This document shows positions 13,802 to 21,789 of a stretch of DNA of 26,623 nucleotides, in pieces. This DNA comes from JALYGK01 sp036259835 (lineage in GTDB: Bacteria > Actinomycetota > UBA4738), in contig DATABA010000149.1 of assembly GCA_036259835.1 (NCBI GenBank), forward strand, positions 1 through 26,623, written 5' to 3'. Position 1 is the stretch's first letter. Every line of letters starts with the position of its first letter. The notes below the pieces were generated by a model. That model had not been told where the DNA came from. It worked only from the letters and a program-made list of their open reading frames with translations, and ran no database searches. Both the position numbers and the translations under genes were made by a program.

Positions 13802-15723
13802 GCTGGGAGCGACTGGCCGAGGCGGTGCTTCGGCGCCCCGGGCGCGTCCTGGTGGGGTCGCTGGTCGGACTGCTTCTGCCCGCCATTGCGGTGCCGGCTA
13901 CTCGAACCAGCTACGACGTGGTGTCCGAGCTTCCTTCCTCTGCTGAGTCGGTGCAGGGGCTGAACGTGATGTCGCGGTCATTCTCGGCAGGACAGGCACA
14001 GCCGCTGGTCCTGGTGGTCGACTCGAAACGCTCGATTTGGCGCAACAAGGCCTTCGAAGCCATCGACGACCTGACCGTGAACCTCCGCAAGCTTCCACAC
14101 GTCAGGTCCGTTCGGTCGATCACCCGTCCAACGGACCGGCCGGTCAGCAGCCAGCAACTCCCTCCGGAGCTTCGGAATATCGCTTCGTTTCCAAAGAGAC
14201 TGGAGCAAGGCGCCGGCGGCTTGGGAAGAGCCATCGATGGACTGCGGCAAATCCGGGGAGGTCTTTTGCAGATCCAGTCGCAGCTTCCCAGCGCACCGCC
14301 CGCGGGGCCCGAGCAGCTGCAGCAGGCGCTTCAGGGGATCGCGCTGATGCGCCAAGGGGTTGGGCGTATCCGCGAAGGACTCCTCTTTGGGGGTGCCGCG
14401 ATGGAGCGCCTGGCCGAGCAGGTCGCCGTGCCGACCCAGGCAAACCTGGAACGGGCGTGGGAAGACCTCAGGAGGTCGACCATCGCGAAGACGGACCCCG
14501 TCTACCCGGACCTCGCCGAACGCGTCGGAACGGCGCTTGCCCTCGTCTCTGGACGGTGCCCCGACCCGGCCGGAGTGGCGCCGCCCGTGCTGTCTCCAGA
14601 GGGTCAGCGCTGCCGGCCGGGCGAACAGCTTCGGGCCGGGTATCAAGGCTTGGCGCCCGCGCTTTTCCAGAGTGCCGCCGGGGCGGAGCAGGCAGCCGCA
14701 GGGCTTGTCCTCATCGACGGCGGCCTCGTCAGATTGGAGCAAGGACTGAAGCAGGCAGCCGGAGGAGCGGTCGGCGATCTGGCCTCGGGGCTGGAACGAC
14801 TGCGCACCGCGACAGATCAAATGGTCGGCGGACTCGACCGGATCATCCCGGGGCTGGACGAGCTGCGCCGGGGACTGCATGCCGGCGTCGACATGACGAA
14901 ACGCTTGGGGCTAGCCTCCCCGCCGGCGGGCGGATTCGCGCTCTCGGCCTCGCTCGTGGAGGCCTTCCCGCAGATCAAGAAGCAGCTCCAACTGCTCGTC
15001 GGGGACCGGGGGACGGCCACACGGGTATTCATCACGCTCGACCGCCCCGGATACGAGACCGCGGCTCTGGAGACGGCGCGTGAGATCAAGAGCCTCGCTC
15101 GGTTGTCGTTGTCGCGCACGGCGCTTGACGACGCGGACTTGTTTCTCTCGGGAACCAGCGCACTGCTGGCGGACGTCGATGACGTGTCCCAGCGGGATTT
15201 CCTGAAGATCGTGATAGCGGTGATCGCCGCCATCTTCCTTATCTTCGTGTTGCTGCTTCGAAGCTTGGCGGCGCCCCTATACCTGGTCCTCACGGTGCTT
15301 CTCTCGTTCCTGTGCACCTTGGGCCTGACCACGATCGTGTTTCAGGGATTCCTCGGGCACGAGGGAATCGTGTTCTGGGTGATCCCGCTTCTGTTCGTGA
15401 TGCTCGTGGCGCTGGGGGCCGACTACAACATCTTCCTGATGTCCCGCATTCGCGAGGAGGCCGAAGGCCAGGAGACGCGAACGGCCGTCGCTCGCGGCCT
15501 TTCGCTTACCGGGGGAGTCATCACGTCCGCGGGGTTGATCCTTGCCGGGACCTTCGCGGCGCTTCTTTCGGCGCCGCTGAAGGGGCTGGTGCAAGCAGGC
15601 TTCGCCACCACGGTCGGGATTCTTTTGGACACATTCGTGGTGCGAAGCCTGCTGGTTCCGTCAATTGCCGTGCTGGTCGGACGAGCCAACTGGTGGCCGT
15701 CCGCAAGGGCGAAGCTTCCCTGA
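13798..15723 (+). CDS. MMPL/RND-type transporter, C-terminal half
   Basis: This 641-residue partner supplies the second half. It has a first membrane helix (about 14-35), a large external domain (36-455), five membrane helices (about 470-630) and the second proton-relay motif LGADYNIFLMSRIREE (D542, Y543). The external domain carries two helical, Gly/Leu-repeat regions (about 140-205 and 290-365, patterns such as GLxxIxxGL) resembling the coiled-coil insert of YhgE-like and Gram-positive MMPL proteins. Two cysteines about 20 residues apart (near 260-280) could form a disulfide. The ATGA overlap couples its translation to the first half. Its stop lies three bases from the convergent folB stop. 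The combined length (1042) fits one complete MmpL. Confidence 0.92.
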   Translation: MSWERLAEAVLRRPGRVLVGSLVGLLLPAIAVPATRTSYDVVSELPSSAESVQGLNVMSRSFSAGQAQPLVLVVDSKRSIWRNKAFEAIDDLTVNLRKLPHVRSVRSITRPTDRPVSSQQLPPELRNIASFPKRLEQGAGGLGRAIDGLRQIRGGLLQIQSQLPSAPPAGPEQLQQALQGIALMRQGVGRIREGLLFGGAAMERLAEQVAVPTQANLERAWEDLRRSTIAKTDPVYPDLAERVGTALALVSGRCPDPAGVAPPVLSPEGQRCRPGEQLRAGYQGLAPALFQSAAGAEQAAAGLVLIDGGLVRLEQGLKQAAGGAVGDLASGLERLRTATDQMVGGLDRIIPGLDELRRGLHAGVDMTKRLGLASPPAGGFALSASLVEAFPQIKKQLQLLVGDRGTATRVFITLDRPGYETAALETAREIKSLARLSLSRTALDDADLFLSGTSALLADVDDVSQRDFLKIVIAVIAAIFLIFVLLLRSLAAPLYLVLTVLLSFLCTLGLTTIVFQGFLGHEGIVFWVIPLLFVMLVALGADYNIFLMSRIREEAEGQETRTAVARGLSLTGGVITSAGLILAGTFAALLSAPLKGLVQAGFATTVGILLDTFVVRSLLVPSIAVLVGRANWWPSARAKLP

Positions 15724-15770
15724 GCGTCAGCCTCCGCTTGTTGCCGTGGCGGCAACATCGTCGACGCTCA
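15721..15770. terminator. nested inverted repeat at the convergent transporter/folB junction
   Basis: TGAGCGTC (15721-15728) pairs perfectly with GACGCTCA (15763-15770), and inside it GTTGCCG (15740-15746) pairs with CGGCAAC (15750-15756) across a three-base loop. The outer arm begins at the transporter stop codon and covers the folB stop. It is well placed as a bidirectional U-less terminator, although it also encodes the last residues of FolB. Confidence 0.45.
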
Positions 15771-16077
15771 TCGATCGAGCGGCCGCCGGCTTGTGAACCG
15801 TGGCACGGGCGGATTCGACGCCGGACTCATCACGCAGTCTGTCTGCCACGGCCTGCGCCAGTGACTCGAGGAGCACGAACGATGTGCTCCGGACGGTCTG
15901 CCTGACCGCTTCGGCAAGCGCCCGGTAATCGACCGTCTTTTCGAGCGCGTCGTCGTGGACGTCGACGTCGACCTCCAGATCAATCCGAAAGTCCTGCGGC
16001 TCGTCTCGTTCCCCGCGATTCGCACCGTGACGCCCGCTGGCCCTCACGCCCCGGACGGAGAGAACGTACTTAGCCAC
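15727..16077 (-). CDS. folB: dihydroneopterin aldolase
   Basis: FolB cleaves dihydroneopterin to 6-hydroxymethyl-dihydropterin, the substrate of FolK. The 116-residue protein has VRGVRASGRHGANRGER (with the conserved glutamate), QDFRIDLEVDVD, TVDYRALAEAV, SFVLLESLAQAVADRL and the VHKP motif with the catalytic lysine: the complete FolB fold at normal length. I choose GTG 16077, overlapping the upstream stop by eight bases; a longer frame to 16236 has only out-of-register sequence of the neighbouring gene. The expected next gene, folK, is displaced by the MmpL pair. Confidence 0.93.
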   Translation of the reverse strand: MAKYVLSVRGVRASGRHGANRGERDEPQDFRIDLEVDVDVHDDALEKTVDYRALAEAVRQTVRSTSFVLLESLAQAVADRLRDESGVESARATVHKPAAARSMSVDDVAATATSGG

Positions 16078-16531
16078 GGCTCTCGCGGGCTCGCGCACGT
16101 GCCTCGGGGATCTTTCGGAAGTCCCAGGACGAAACGTGCTCGGGAACGAGGTGAAACCACACGCGGTTCTTCCAGCGTTCGAAGGGAACCGGGTTACCGT
16201 CGAGGTACTTCTTCGACCACGCCTCGTTGACGGCATCCATATACGAATCGTCTCGCCAGCGGACCGGCCCCCCGATGATGACTCCGCGAAGTCGCTCGTA
16301 GGTGTCTCCGTCGTCGACGACCCCGGTGGCGACCGGGTTCGACTCGAGGTTCCGGACGGTGACGTTCCCGCGCGTGGAGTTCATGAACACGAGTCGTTCG
16401 ACCCACACGAACCAGAGCGGAACCACGTGCGGCGCGCCGTTCGCCGCCACCGTGGCCAGACGGATCGTTCGCTGGTCGCGCAGGTACTCCTCGAGCTGGT
16501 CCGGCGTCAGAGAAAGGTCGTATTTCGGCAC
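16070..16531 (-). CDS. pyridoxamine 5'-phosphate oxidase-like split-barrel flavin/deazaflavin protein
   Basis: This 153-residue protein has the FMN/F420-binding split-barrel pattern: a leading helix (LTPDQLEEYLRDQ), RTIRLATVAANGAPHVVPLWFVW, LVFMNSTRGNVTVRNLESNP (the phosphate-binding stretch), VIIGGPVRW and a helical C-terminus. Relatives include FMN-dependent oxidases and F420-dependent reductases; which cofactor is used here cannot be read from sequence. The start is GTG 16531, two bases after the stop of the hydrolase gene, and its 3' end overlaps folB. The pair with the hydrolase is inserted between folP and folB. Involvement in folate metabolism is possible but not shown. Confidence 0.85.
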   Translation of the reverse strand: MPKYDLSLTPDQLEEYLRDQRTIRLATVAANGAPHVVPLWFVWVERLVFMNSTRGNVTVRNLESNPVATGVVDDGDTYERLRGVIIGGPVRWRDDSYMDAVNEAWSKKYLDGNPVPFERWKNRVWFHLVPEHVSSWDFRKIPEARARARESRG

Positions 16532-16533
16532 GG

Positions 16534-17445
16534 CTAGTCGGAGTCCGCGTCGAAGTCGCCCCCCGCCGGTCGCTCGAACAGCACCTGGACGGGCGCGCTT
16601 CCGTGCGACAGCGGTGCATCCCCCAGGTACTGCGACCGAAGGAAGTGATACACGAGCGGGCCCACGGTTTGCGGCGCTTCCTCGGTCACGAAATGGGAAC
16701 AGCCAGGGAGCAGCGCGACGGTCGCGCCCGGGATGGTTTCCCCGAGCCGTTCGGCGAGCTCCGGTGGGAGGAACGGGTCTTCCTCTCCCCACAGGACGAA
16801 CGTCGGAACGTCGAGGTTCGCGAGCTCCGCCTCCCGCCCGGCCAGTCCCCGGCCCGTGATGGCTCGGGCCGCGCGGAAGAAGGCGGCTGGATCGTCGCGC
16901 CACGCTGCGCGGAATGGTGCGAGGCCCCCCCGGTCGAGGCGGTCCTTGTGAGCGATTCCGGTGTCGAAGATGAGCCGCAGGATCTCTTCGACGAAGTCCG
17001 GCCGTTCCTGCTCCGGGTCGCCCGACTGGAGCATCCTCACGCCCTCGATGGGCCACGCATCGAAGCAGACCGCGTCGAGGAGGACCAGGCACGCCACGTC
17101 GACCTCCCCGTCGAGGGCAAGCATCTGGGCGATGCCTCCGCCGAGGTCGTGGCCCACTACCGCGGCGCGTTCGATCCCCAGCTGACCGAGGAGCTCGTCG
17201 ACGTATCGCGTCTGCGCCTCTTCCGAGAGGTCGGCGCCGAGGGGCTTCTCGCTTTCTCCGTACCCGAGCAGGTCGGGCGCGATGACCCGCATCCGCTCCG
17301 CAAACAGCCACGCCTCACGCCGCCACAGGTGCGACGATGTGGGGAAGCCGTGGAGCAACACGACCGGCGGTCCATCGCCCGCGTCGACATAGGCCATCTC
17401 GCCGCCGGAGACGGCCGCGCGCTTGCGTTGGGCGTCGAGCTTCAA
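16534..17445 (-). CDS. alpha/beta hydrolase with Asp nucleophile, haloalkane dehalogenase/epoxide hydrolase type
   Basis: The alpha/beta-hydrolase fold is clear: VVLLHGFPTSSHLWR (oxyanion HG), DLLGYGESEKP, the nucleophile elbow VVGHDLGGG with aspartate (D100 from the chosen start) instead of serine, WGEEDPFLPPE for the acid, and GCSHFVTEEAP for the catalytic histidine. An Asp nucleophile is typical of haloalkane dehalogenases and epoxide hydrolases. The start is uncertain. TTG 17445 (303 residues) includes the first strands and avoids overlapping folP; ATG 17505 would lie inside folP. The C-terminal 30 residues (LFERPAGGDFDADSD) are unusual. It is nearly contiguous with the split-barrel gene, so both are probably made together. 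Confidence 0.87.
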   Translation of the reverse strand: MKLDAQRKRAAVSGGEMAYVDAGDGPPVVLLHGFPTSSHLWRREAWLFAERMRVIAPDLLGYGESEKPLGADLSEEAQTRYVDELLGQLGIERAAVVGHDLGGGIAQMLALDGEVDVACLVLLDAVCFDAWPIEGVRMLQSGDPEQERPDFVEEILRLIFDTGIAHKDRLDRGGLAPFRAAWRDDPAAFFRAARAITGRGLAGREAELANLDVPTFVLWGEEDPFLPPELAERLGETIPGATVALLPGCSHFVTEEAPQTVGPLVYHFLRSQYLGDAPLSHGSAPVQVLFERPAGGDFDADSD

Positions 17446-17461
17446 GCTCCGCCGCCCACGA

Positions 17462-18331
17462 TCAGGGGGAGCGCCCCTTGCCGCTCCCTGAATCGAGAAT
17501 GGCATCGACGACGCGGACGACCCTGAGCATCGTCTTCACGTCGTGGACTCGGACGATATGGGCGCCCTGTGCAACCATCCACGCAACGGCGCCCGCGGTT
17601 CCTTCGGCTCGCTCCGTGACGTCGGTGCCGAGGACATCTCCGATGAACGACTTCCGAGAGGGACCAACCACGACGGGCCTCCCCAGCTCCACGAACGACG
17701 CGACGTCCCTCATGAGGAGGAGGCTCTGCGGCGTCGTCTTCGCGAAGCCGAGTCCCGGGTCCACAGCGAGTCGGTCCGCGTCGATCCCGGCATCCGTGGC
17801 GGCCCGAAGACGACCCCGAAGGTATTCCCTGACCTCTGTGACCACGTCGTCGTAGTCCGTCAGTTGCTGCATGGTGTTGGGCTCCCCGCGCATGTGCATC
17901 AGCACCATGCCTGCTTCCGACTCGCGAACCGTCCCGAACATGTCGGGGTCGGACCCGGCGGTCACATCGTTCACGATGGTGACCCCGGCCTCCACCGCTC
18001 CGGCCGCGACGCGGGCACTTCGGGTGTCGATGGAGAGTGGAACGTCCACCTCCGCGCTGAGCCGCTTGATGACCGGCACGACCCTCTCGAGCTGCTCTGC
18101 ATCGGGGACGGCGGTGGAACCGGGCCGGGTCGACTCGCCGCCAATGTCGATGATGTCGGCGCCGTCGCTCACCATGCCGATCCCCGCGGCGACCGCGACT
18201 TCATGATCGAAAAACCGGCCGCCATCGGAGAACGAATCCGGCGTGACATTGAGGACCCCCATGACGAGCGTTCGCGGCCCGCACTCCAGCGCATGGGCGC
18301 CCGCCCGCCAGACCAAGGTCGACGGCTTCAT
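17462..18331 (-). CDS. folP: dihydropteroate synthase
   Basis: FolP condenses hydroxymethyl-dihydropterin pyrophosphate with p-aminobenzoate and is the sulfonamide target. The 289-residue protein has MGVLNVTPDSFSDGG, DIGGESTRPG, SIDT, TIVNDVTAG, DPGLGFAK, VGPSRKSFIG and RVHDV, all in TIM-barrel order. I use ATG 18331, two bases after the folE stop. The open frame extends to 18463 inside folE, but those 44 residues are unconserved. GGGGAG lies ten bases upstream. folE-folP adjacency is the standard actinobacterial order. Confidence 0.97.
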   Translation of the reverse strand: MKPSTLVWRAGAHALECGPRTLVMGVLNVTPDSFSDGGRFFDHEVAVAAGIGMVSDGADIIDIGGESTRPGSTAVPDAEQLERVVPVIKRLSAEVDVPLSIDTRSARVAAGAVEAGVTIVNDVTAGSDPDMFGTVRESEAGMVLMHMRGEPNTMQQLTDYDDVVTEVREYLRGRLRAATDAGIDADRLAVDPGLGFAKTTPQSLLLMRDVASFVELGRPVVVGPSRKSFIGDVLGTDVTERAEGTAGAVAWMVAQGAHIVRVHDVKTMLRVVRVVDAILDSGSGKGRSP

Positions 18332-18333
18332 CG

Positions 18334-18909
18334 TCACGAGTCTCCCCGGCGAACGAGTTCCAGCGCCTCGGTCCTGGTTCGGGCGTCGGTGCGGAACACG
18401 CCGCGCACGGCCGACGTCGCCGTGACGGATCCCGGCTTCTTCACGCCGCGCATCGTCATGCACAGATGCTCTGCCTCGATCAAAACGAACACTCCGCGCG
18501 GCTCCAGGGACTCCTCCAACGTATCGGCAATCTCGGTGGTCAGACGTTCCTGAACCTGGGGACGCTTCGACAGCAGATCAACCAGACGAGCGATCTTCGA
18601 AAGCCCGGTGATGCGACCGTCGCGGTTCGGAACGTAGGCCACGTGTGCCTTGCCCACAAATGGAACGAGGTGATGTTCACAGGACGCGAACAGAGGAATG
18701 TCCCGAACCATGATCATTTCGTCGTGCCCCGCCCCTCGGACGACGGTCACCACGTCTTTGGGGTCGCGGCCGACTCCCTCGAAGATCTCTTCGTACATCG
18801 ATGCGACGCGGCGAGGAGTTTCCTCGACGCCCGGACGGGTGGGATCGTCCCCTATCCCCTCCAGGATGAGCCGGACGCCCTGTTCGATCTTCGTACGGTC
18901 GAAACCCAC
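18334..18909 (-). CDS. folE: GTP cyclohydrolase I
   Basis: FolE converts GTP to 7,8-dihydroneopterin triphosphate, the entry step of folate synthesis. The 191-residue protein has the zinc ligands C77 (in ASCEHHLVPF) and C150 (in EHLCMTMRG) with H80, plus VGKAHVAYVP, ITGLSKIARLVD, RPQVQERLT and KKPGSVTATSAVRG, as in active type IA enzymes. The start is GTG 18909; no strong ribosome binding site precedes it. hpt lies 42 bases upstream. ftsH, which commonly separates hpt and folE in this phylum, is absent here. Confidence 0.97.
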   Translation of the reverse strand: MGFDRTKIEQGVRLILEGIGDDPTRPGVEETPRRVASMYEEIFEGVGRDPKDVVTVVRGAGHDEMIMVRDIPLFASCEHHLVPFVGKAHVAYVPNRDGRITGLSKIARLVDLLSKRPQVQERLTTEIADTLEESLEPRGVFVLIEAEHLCMTMRGVKKPGSVTATSAVRGVFRTDARTRTEALELVRRGDS

Positions 18910-18951
18910 GCGGCGACGATAGCGCGCCGGGCTGTGGCGGCGGGACGACCG

Positions 18952-19599
18952 CTACGACACCGCGTCCCGATAGACCTCCCGTCGAAGCGTTCCGACGAAC
19001 GGGAGGTTCCGAAACCGCTCGCCGTAGTCGAGTCCGTACCCCACGACGAAGACGGGAGGAATCTCGAAACCCGGGTACTTGACGTTCAGCGGGACCTGCT
19101 GCACGTCCGTCTTCTGCATCAGCGCACAGACCTCGAGGCTCTCGGGCTTCCGCGTCCGGAGGTTCTTGAGGAGGTAGCTCAGCGTGAGGCCGGAATCCAC
19201 AATGTCTTCGACCACCAGGACGTGCCGCCCCATGATCTCGTGGTCGAGGTCCTTCAAAATTCGAACCACACCGGACGTCTGCGTGGCCGCCCCGTAGGAG
19301 GACACCGCCATGAAGTCGAATTCCATCGGGAGCTCGATATGCCGCGCCAGGTCGGCCATGAACACGAAGGCCCCCTTCAGGACGCCGACCAGCAGCAGTT
19401 CCTTCCCGGCGTAATCGCGGCTGATTGCGGCCCCGAGATCGGACACCTTCTGCTGGATGTCCTCTTGCGACAGGAGCACCCGTTCGATGTCTCGATCAAG
19501 GGTCGCCTTCATGGGAGACGCAAGTGTAGGTACGGGCGGAGACGAAGGCGACCTGTTCTCAACGAGTGACCGGACGGCGGATGCTTGCTGCGTCTCCAT
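18952..19599 (-). CDS. hpt: hypoxanthine phosphoribosyltransferase
   Basis: Hpt salvages hypoxanthine and guanine to IMP and GMP using PRPP. The protein is 215 residues from ATG 19599, which has GGGAGG six bases upstream. The PRPP motif VLVVEDIVDSGLTL spans 127-140. LVGVLKGAFVFMADL, the SYG flexible-loop motif and FVVGYGLDYGERFRNLPFVG near the end are all typical. The first 29 residues are an extra, polar extension; an internal ATG (19512) would give a family-length protein but has no ribosome binding site. tilS lies 28 bases upstream, the usual pairing (tilS-hpt). Confidence 0.95.
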   Translation of the reverse strand: METQQASAVRSLVENRSPSSPPVPTLASPMKATLDRDIERVLLSQEDIQQKVSDLGAAISRDYAGKELLLVGVLKGAFVFMADLARHIELPMEFDFMAVSSYGAATQTSGVVRILKDLDHEIMGRHVLVVEDIVDSGLTLSYLLKNLRTRKPESLEVCALMQKTDVQQVPLNVKYPGFEIPPVFVVGYGLDYGERFRNLPFVGTLRREVYRDAVS

Positions 19600-19627
19600 G
19601 TGACCCCTCCCCTGCGCTCAGGCCGTT

Positions 19628-20740
19628 TCACGCCGCCGGCGGGCGCCTACGAGGCGCTTGCCGGAGGGAAGGGCGAGACAACCGAACATACTCCTTCTCG
19701 CGTTTTGCGAGCAAGCCTTTTGGCAGCGCGACTCGCCGGCCTGGGCGGCCCGCCGCCAAGGACAGCACGGAGTCGAGGTGCGCGGTCTCCGGGAGCGAAG
19801 AGAAGGCCAGCAGCTCGGCACGCACGATCCTCGCCGCCAAGGGTTTGGGAAGCTCACGCAAGCGTGCCACGCGAAGAAGGGTGTCCTGGCCATCCTTCGT
19901 GGCGACGTCACCGGCCGCTTCGGTGGCCAGCTCGTGCAGCAGCTCGGCGTCCTCACGGAGGAGCGCGGCCGTCCTGACCAGCGTGCTTCGGATGTTCCGG
20001 CCCAGAGCGCGTTCGAGGGCTGGGATAACGCGGCCGCGAACAGCCACTCGCATGTACACCGGGTCCTGGTTCATGGGGTCGCGTCGAGGACGGAGCCCGA
20101 TCGCTCGGCAGAACGCCACGGTTTGCTCGCGTTCGATCTCGATCAGTGGCCGGACGATCGGCTTCACCACGGGAGCCATCCCCGAGACGGCCTCCAGCCC
20201 GCCTCCTCGAAGAAGCCCGAGAAGCACCGTCTCCGCCTGGTCGTCGGCGGTGTGCCCGACGGCGGCGACACCTCCGCCGAGTTCCTCGAGCACCGTCGCC
20301 AGCGCCCCATACCGCTTCGTTCGCGCCCACGCCTCCACCGAGGCACCTCTTGGCGGCTTCGACTCGGCGCTCCTGAGGATGAACGGGACGCCGAGGGTTC
20401 GGGCCTGTCGGGCAACATACCGCGCGTCGCCGCCAGATTCCGGTCGGAGCCCGTGGTCATAGTGGAAACACGCCAGGTCGACGTTCAGCAGCCGCCGCAG
20501 TCGCCACAGCGCATGCAGCAGACACATCGAGTCCGGACCACCCGACACCGCGGCGACCACACGGGTTCCCGGCTCGAACATGTCGTGATCCCTGATGGTG
20601 GCAACGATCTGATGAAGGACCGCCTTTACCGGCGAGGGGGGACGGCGTCGCCGGGTCGGGGCCGTGCCCTCGACGGCGCGGGTGGTTCTGCTAGCGGCTG
20701 GCGACTCGGCCCACCCAGTCCTGCGGTCGGCTGATCTCAT
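19628..20740 (-). CDS. tilS: tRNA(Ile)-lysidine synthase
   Basis: TilS adds lysine to C34 of the AUA-reading tRNA-Ile. The PP-loop ATPase motif SGGPDS is at 66-71, followed by HYDHGLRPES, the GHTADDQAET motif and IVRPLIEIER. The C-terminal part (about 230-350) resembles the TilS substrate-binding region but is shorter than in E. coli, as is common in actinobacteria. The only canonical start that keeps the helix before the PP-loop is ATG 20740, which overlaps the metalloprotease gene by 50 bases. The next in-frame ATG is at residue 54 and would truncate that helix, so residues 1-36 may be real or the start may be unusual. Confidence 0.93.
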   Translation of the reverse strand: MRSADRRTGWAESPAASRTTRAVEGTAPTRRRRPPSPVKAVLHQIVATIRDHDMFEPGTRVVAAVSGGPDSMCLLHALWRLRRLLNVDLACFHYDHGLRPESGGDARYVARQARTLGVPFILRSAESKPPRGASVEAWARTKRYGALATVLEELGGGVAAVGHTADDQAETVLLGLLRGGGLEAVSGMAPVVKPIVRPLIEIEREQTVAFCRAIGLRPRRDPMNQDPVYMRVAVRGRVIPALERALGRNIRSTLVRTAALLREDAELLHELATEAAGDVATKDGQDTLLRVARLRELPKPLAARIVRAELLAFSSLPETAHLDSVLSLAAGRPGRRVALPKGLLAKREKEYVRLSRPSLRQAPRRRPPAA

Positions 20741-21746
20741 CCATCGTCGGCAGGTTTTCCGGCCGCTCCCACACGCGATTGAACCCGTCCATCCCCGCTC
20801 GATCGATTGCCTCGGCCACGAACCGCTCGCCGACGTCGTACTGGCGGACTTTCACGTCGAAGCCGATCGCTTTCTGAAAGGCTCCCTCGGGGCCCCCGCG
20901 ATTCCTCCGCTCCTTCAACGTCCGGCGGAACGAACCCGCACCCGGAATCCGGTCCGCGGCGACCGAATCCATGACGTGGTTGCCGTGGCCCTCCAGCAGC
21001 GACATCAGCGCCTGCATCTGCCGGACCAGCTCACGCTGCTCCTTTGTCATGAGCAGGAAGACCCAACCGAACCCTCGATGCTCCGTGTTTCCGCTCAAGA
21101 CCTCTCCGAGGGCGCGGCGAAGCGCTTGGAGCAACCATCCCGGGTCGATCTCGATCGAGTCCAGATACGAGTCGACCATCCCGAGGAGGTAACCCCCGAG
21201 CCATGTCGCCGTTCCGAACTGGAACCGGTGGGTCACCTCGTGCAGCGACAGCCAGAGGCGGAAGTCTCTTGCTTCAAACCCGTACTTCTTCTCGACGCCG
21301 GCAATGTTCGGGCCGACGAAGTAGATCAGGCCGTCGTCATCGGGGGGGAGGAACAGGTCGTACTGGCCGAGGACTCGGTGGCCGAGATACCCGAGGAGAC
21401 CTCCGATTTGAGCGGCGAGGACCCGCCGGCGAACCCCGCCCGCCATGCCGTCGGGATTAGGGGTCCGGAACTTCTCGGCAAACGGCTCCAGGATGCGCTC
21501 GAACCCACGAAGGTTCGCCTCGACCCATTGCCCTCTGCTCATCACCCATCCCTTGGTTGCGGGCGGACCGGGGTTGAGATGGGTGAAGTGTCGTACCAGA
21601 CGCTCGGCCTCGGGGACCACGTCTTCGAAGTCTTCGAGGAGCCGTCGCTGTTCCACCCGTGACAAGGGGATGCCCTTGCCGGCGATCTGTTCTCCGACGG
21701 CCTTGGCCGTCCTCCAGTCGATCAGCGTTCGCGGCGAATCGCTCAT
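20691..21746 (-). CDS. zinc-dependent metalloprotease, DUF2342 / coenzyme F420-associated family
   Basis: This 351-residue soluble protein belongs to an actinobacterial zincin-like family known from genome neighbourhoods and annotated as a coenzyme F420 biosynthesis-associated protein or putative hydrolase (DUF2342). The zinc motif is HEVTH (169-173). Other hallmarks visible are LPPDDDGLIYFVGPNIA, FRLWLSLHEV, GTATWLGGYL, LMSLLEGHGNHVMD (which may supply the third ligand) and QYDVGERFV near the end. The start is ATG 21746 with a GGAG just upstream. The open frame continues into unrelated low-complexity sequence, which I exclude. Its position upstream of tilS and hpt is as in mycobacteria. The true substrate is unknown. 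Confidence 0.92.
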   Translation of the reverse strand: MSDSPRTLIDWRTAKAVGEQIAGKGIPLSRVEQRRLLEDFEDVVPEAERLVRHFTHLNPGPPATKGWVMSRGQWVEANLRGFERILEPFAEKFRTPNPDGMAGGVRRRVLAAQIGGLLGYLGHRVLGQYDLFLPPDDDGLIYFVGPNIAGVEKKYGFEARDFRLWLSLHEVTHRFQFGTATWLGGYLLGMVDSYLDSIEIDPGWLLQALRRALGEVLSGNTEHRGFGWVFLLMTKEQRELVRQMQALMSLLEGHGNHVMDSVAADRIPGAGSFRRTLKERRNRGGPEGAFQKAIGFDVKVRQYDVGERFVAEAIDRAGMDGFNRVWERPENLPTMDEISRPQDWVGRVASR

Positions 21747-21789
21747 GACTCCATTGTCCCTGAGGAACGCCGGAACGAAGGGCCCGGGT

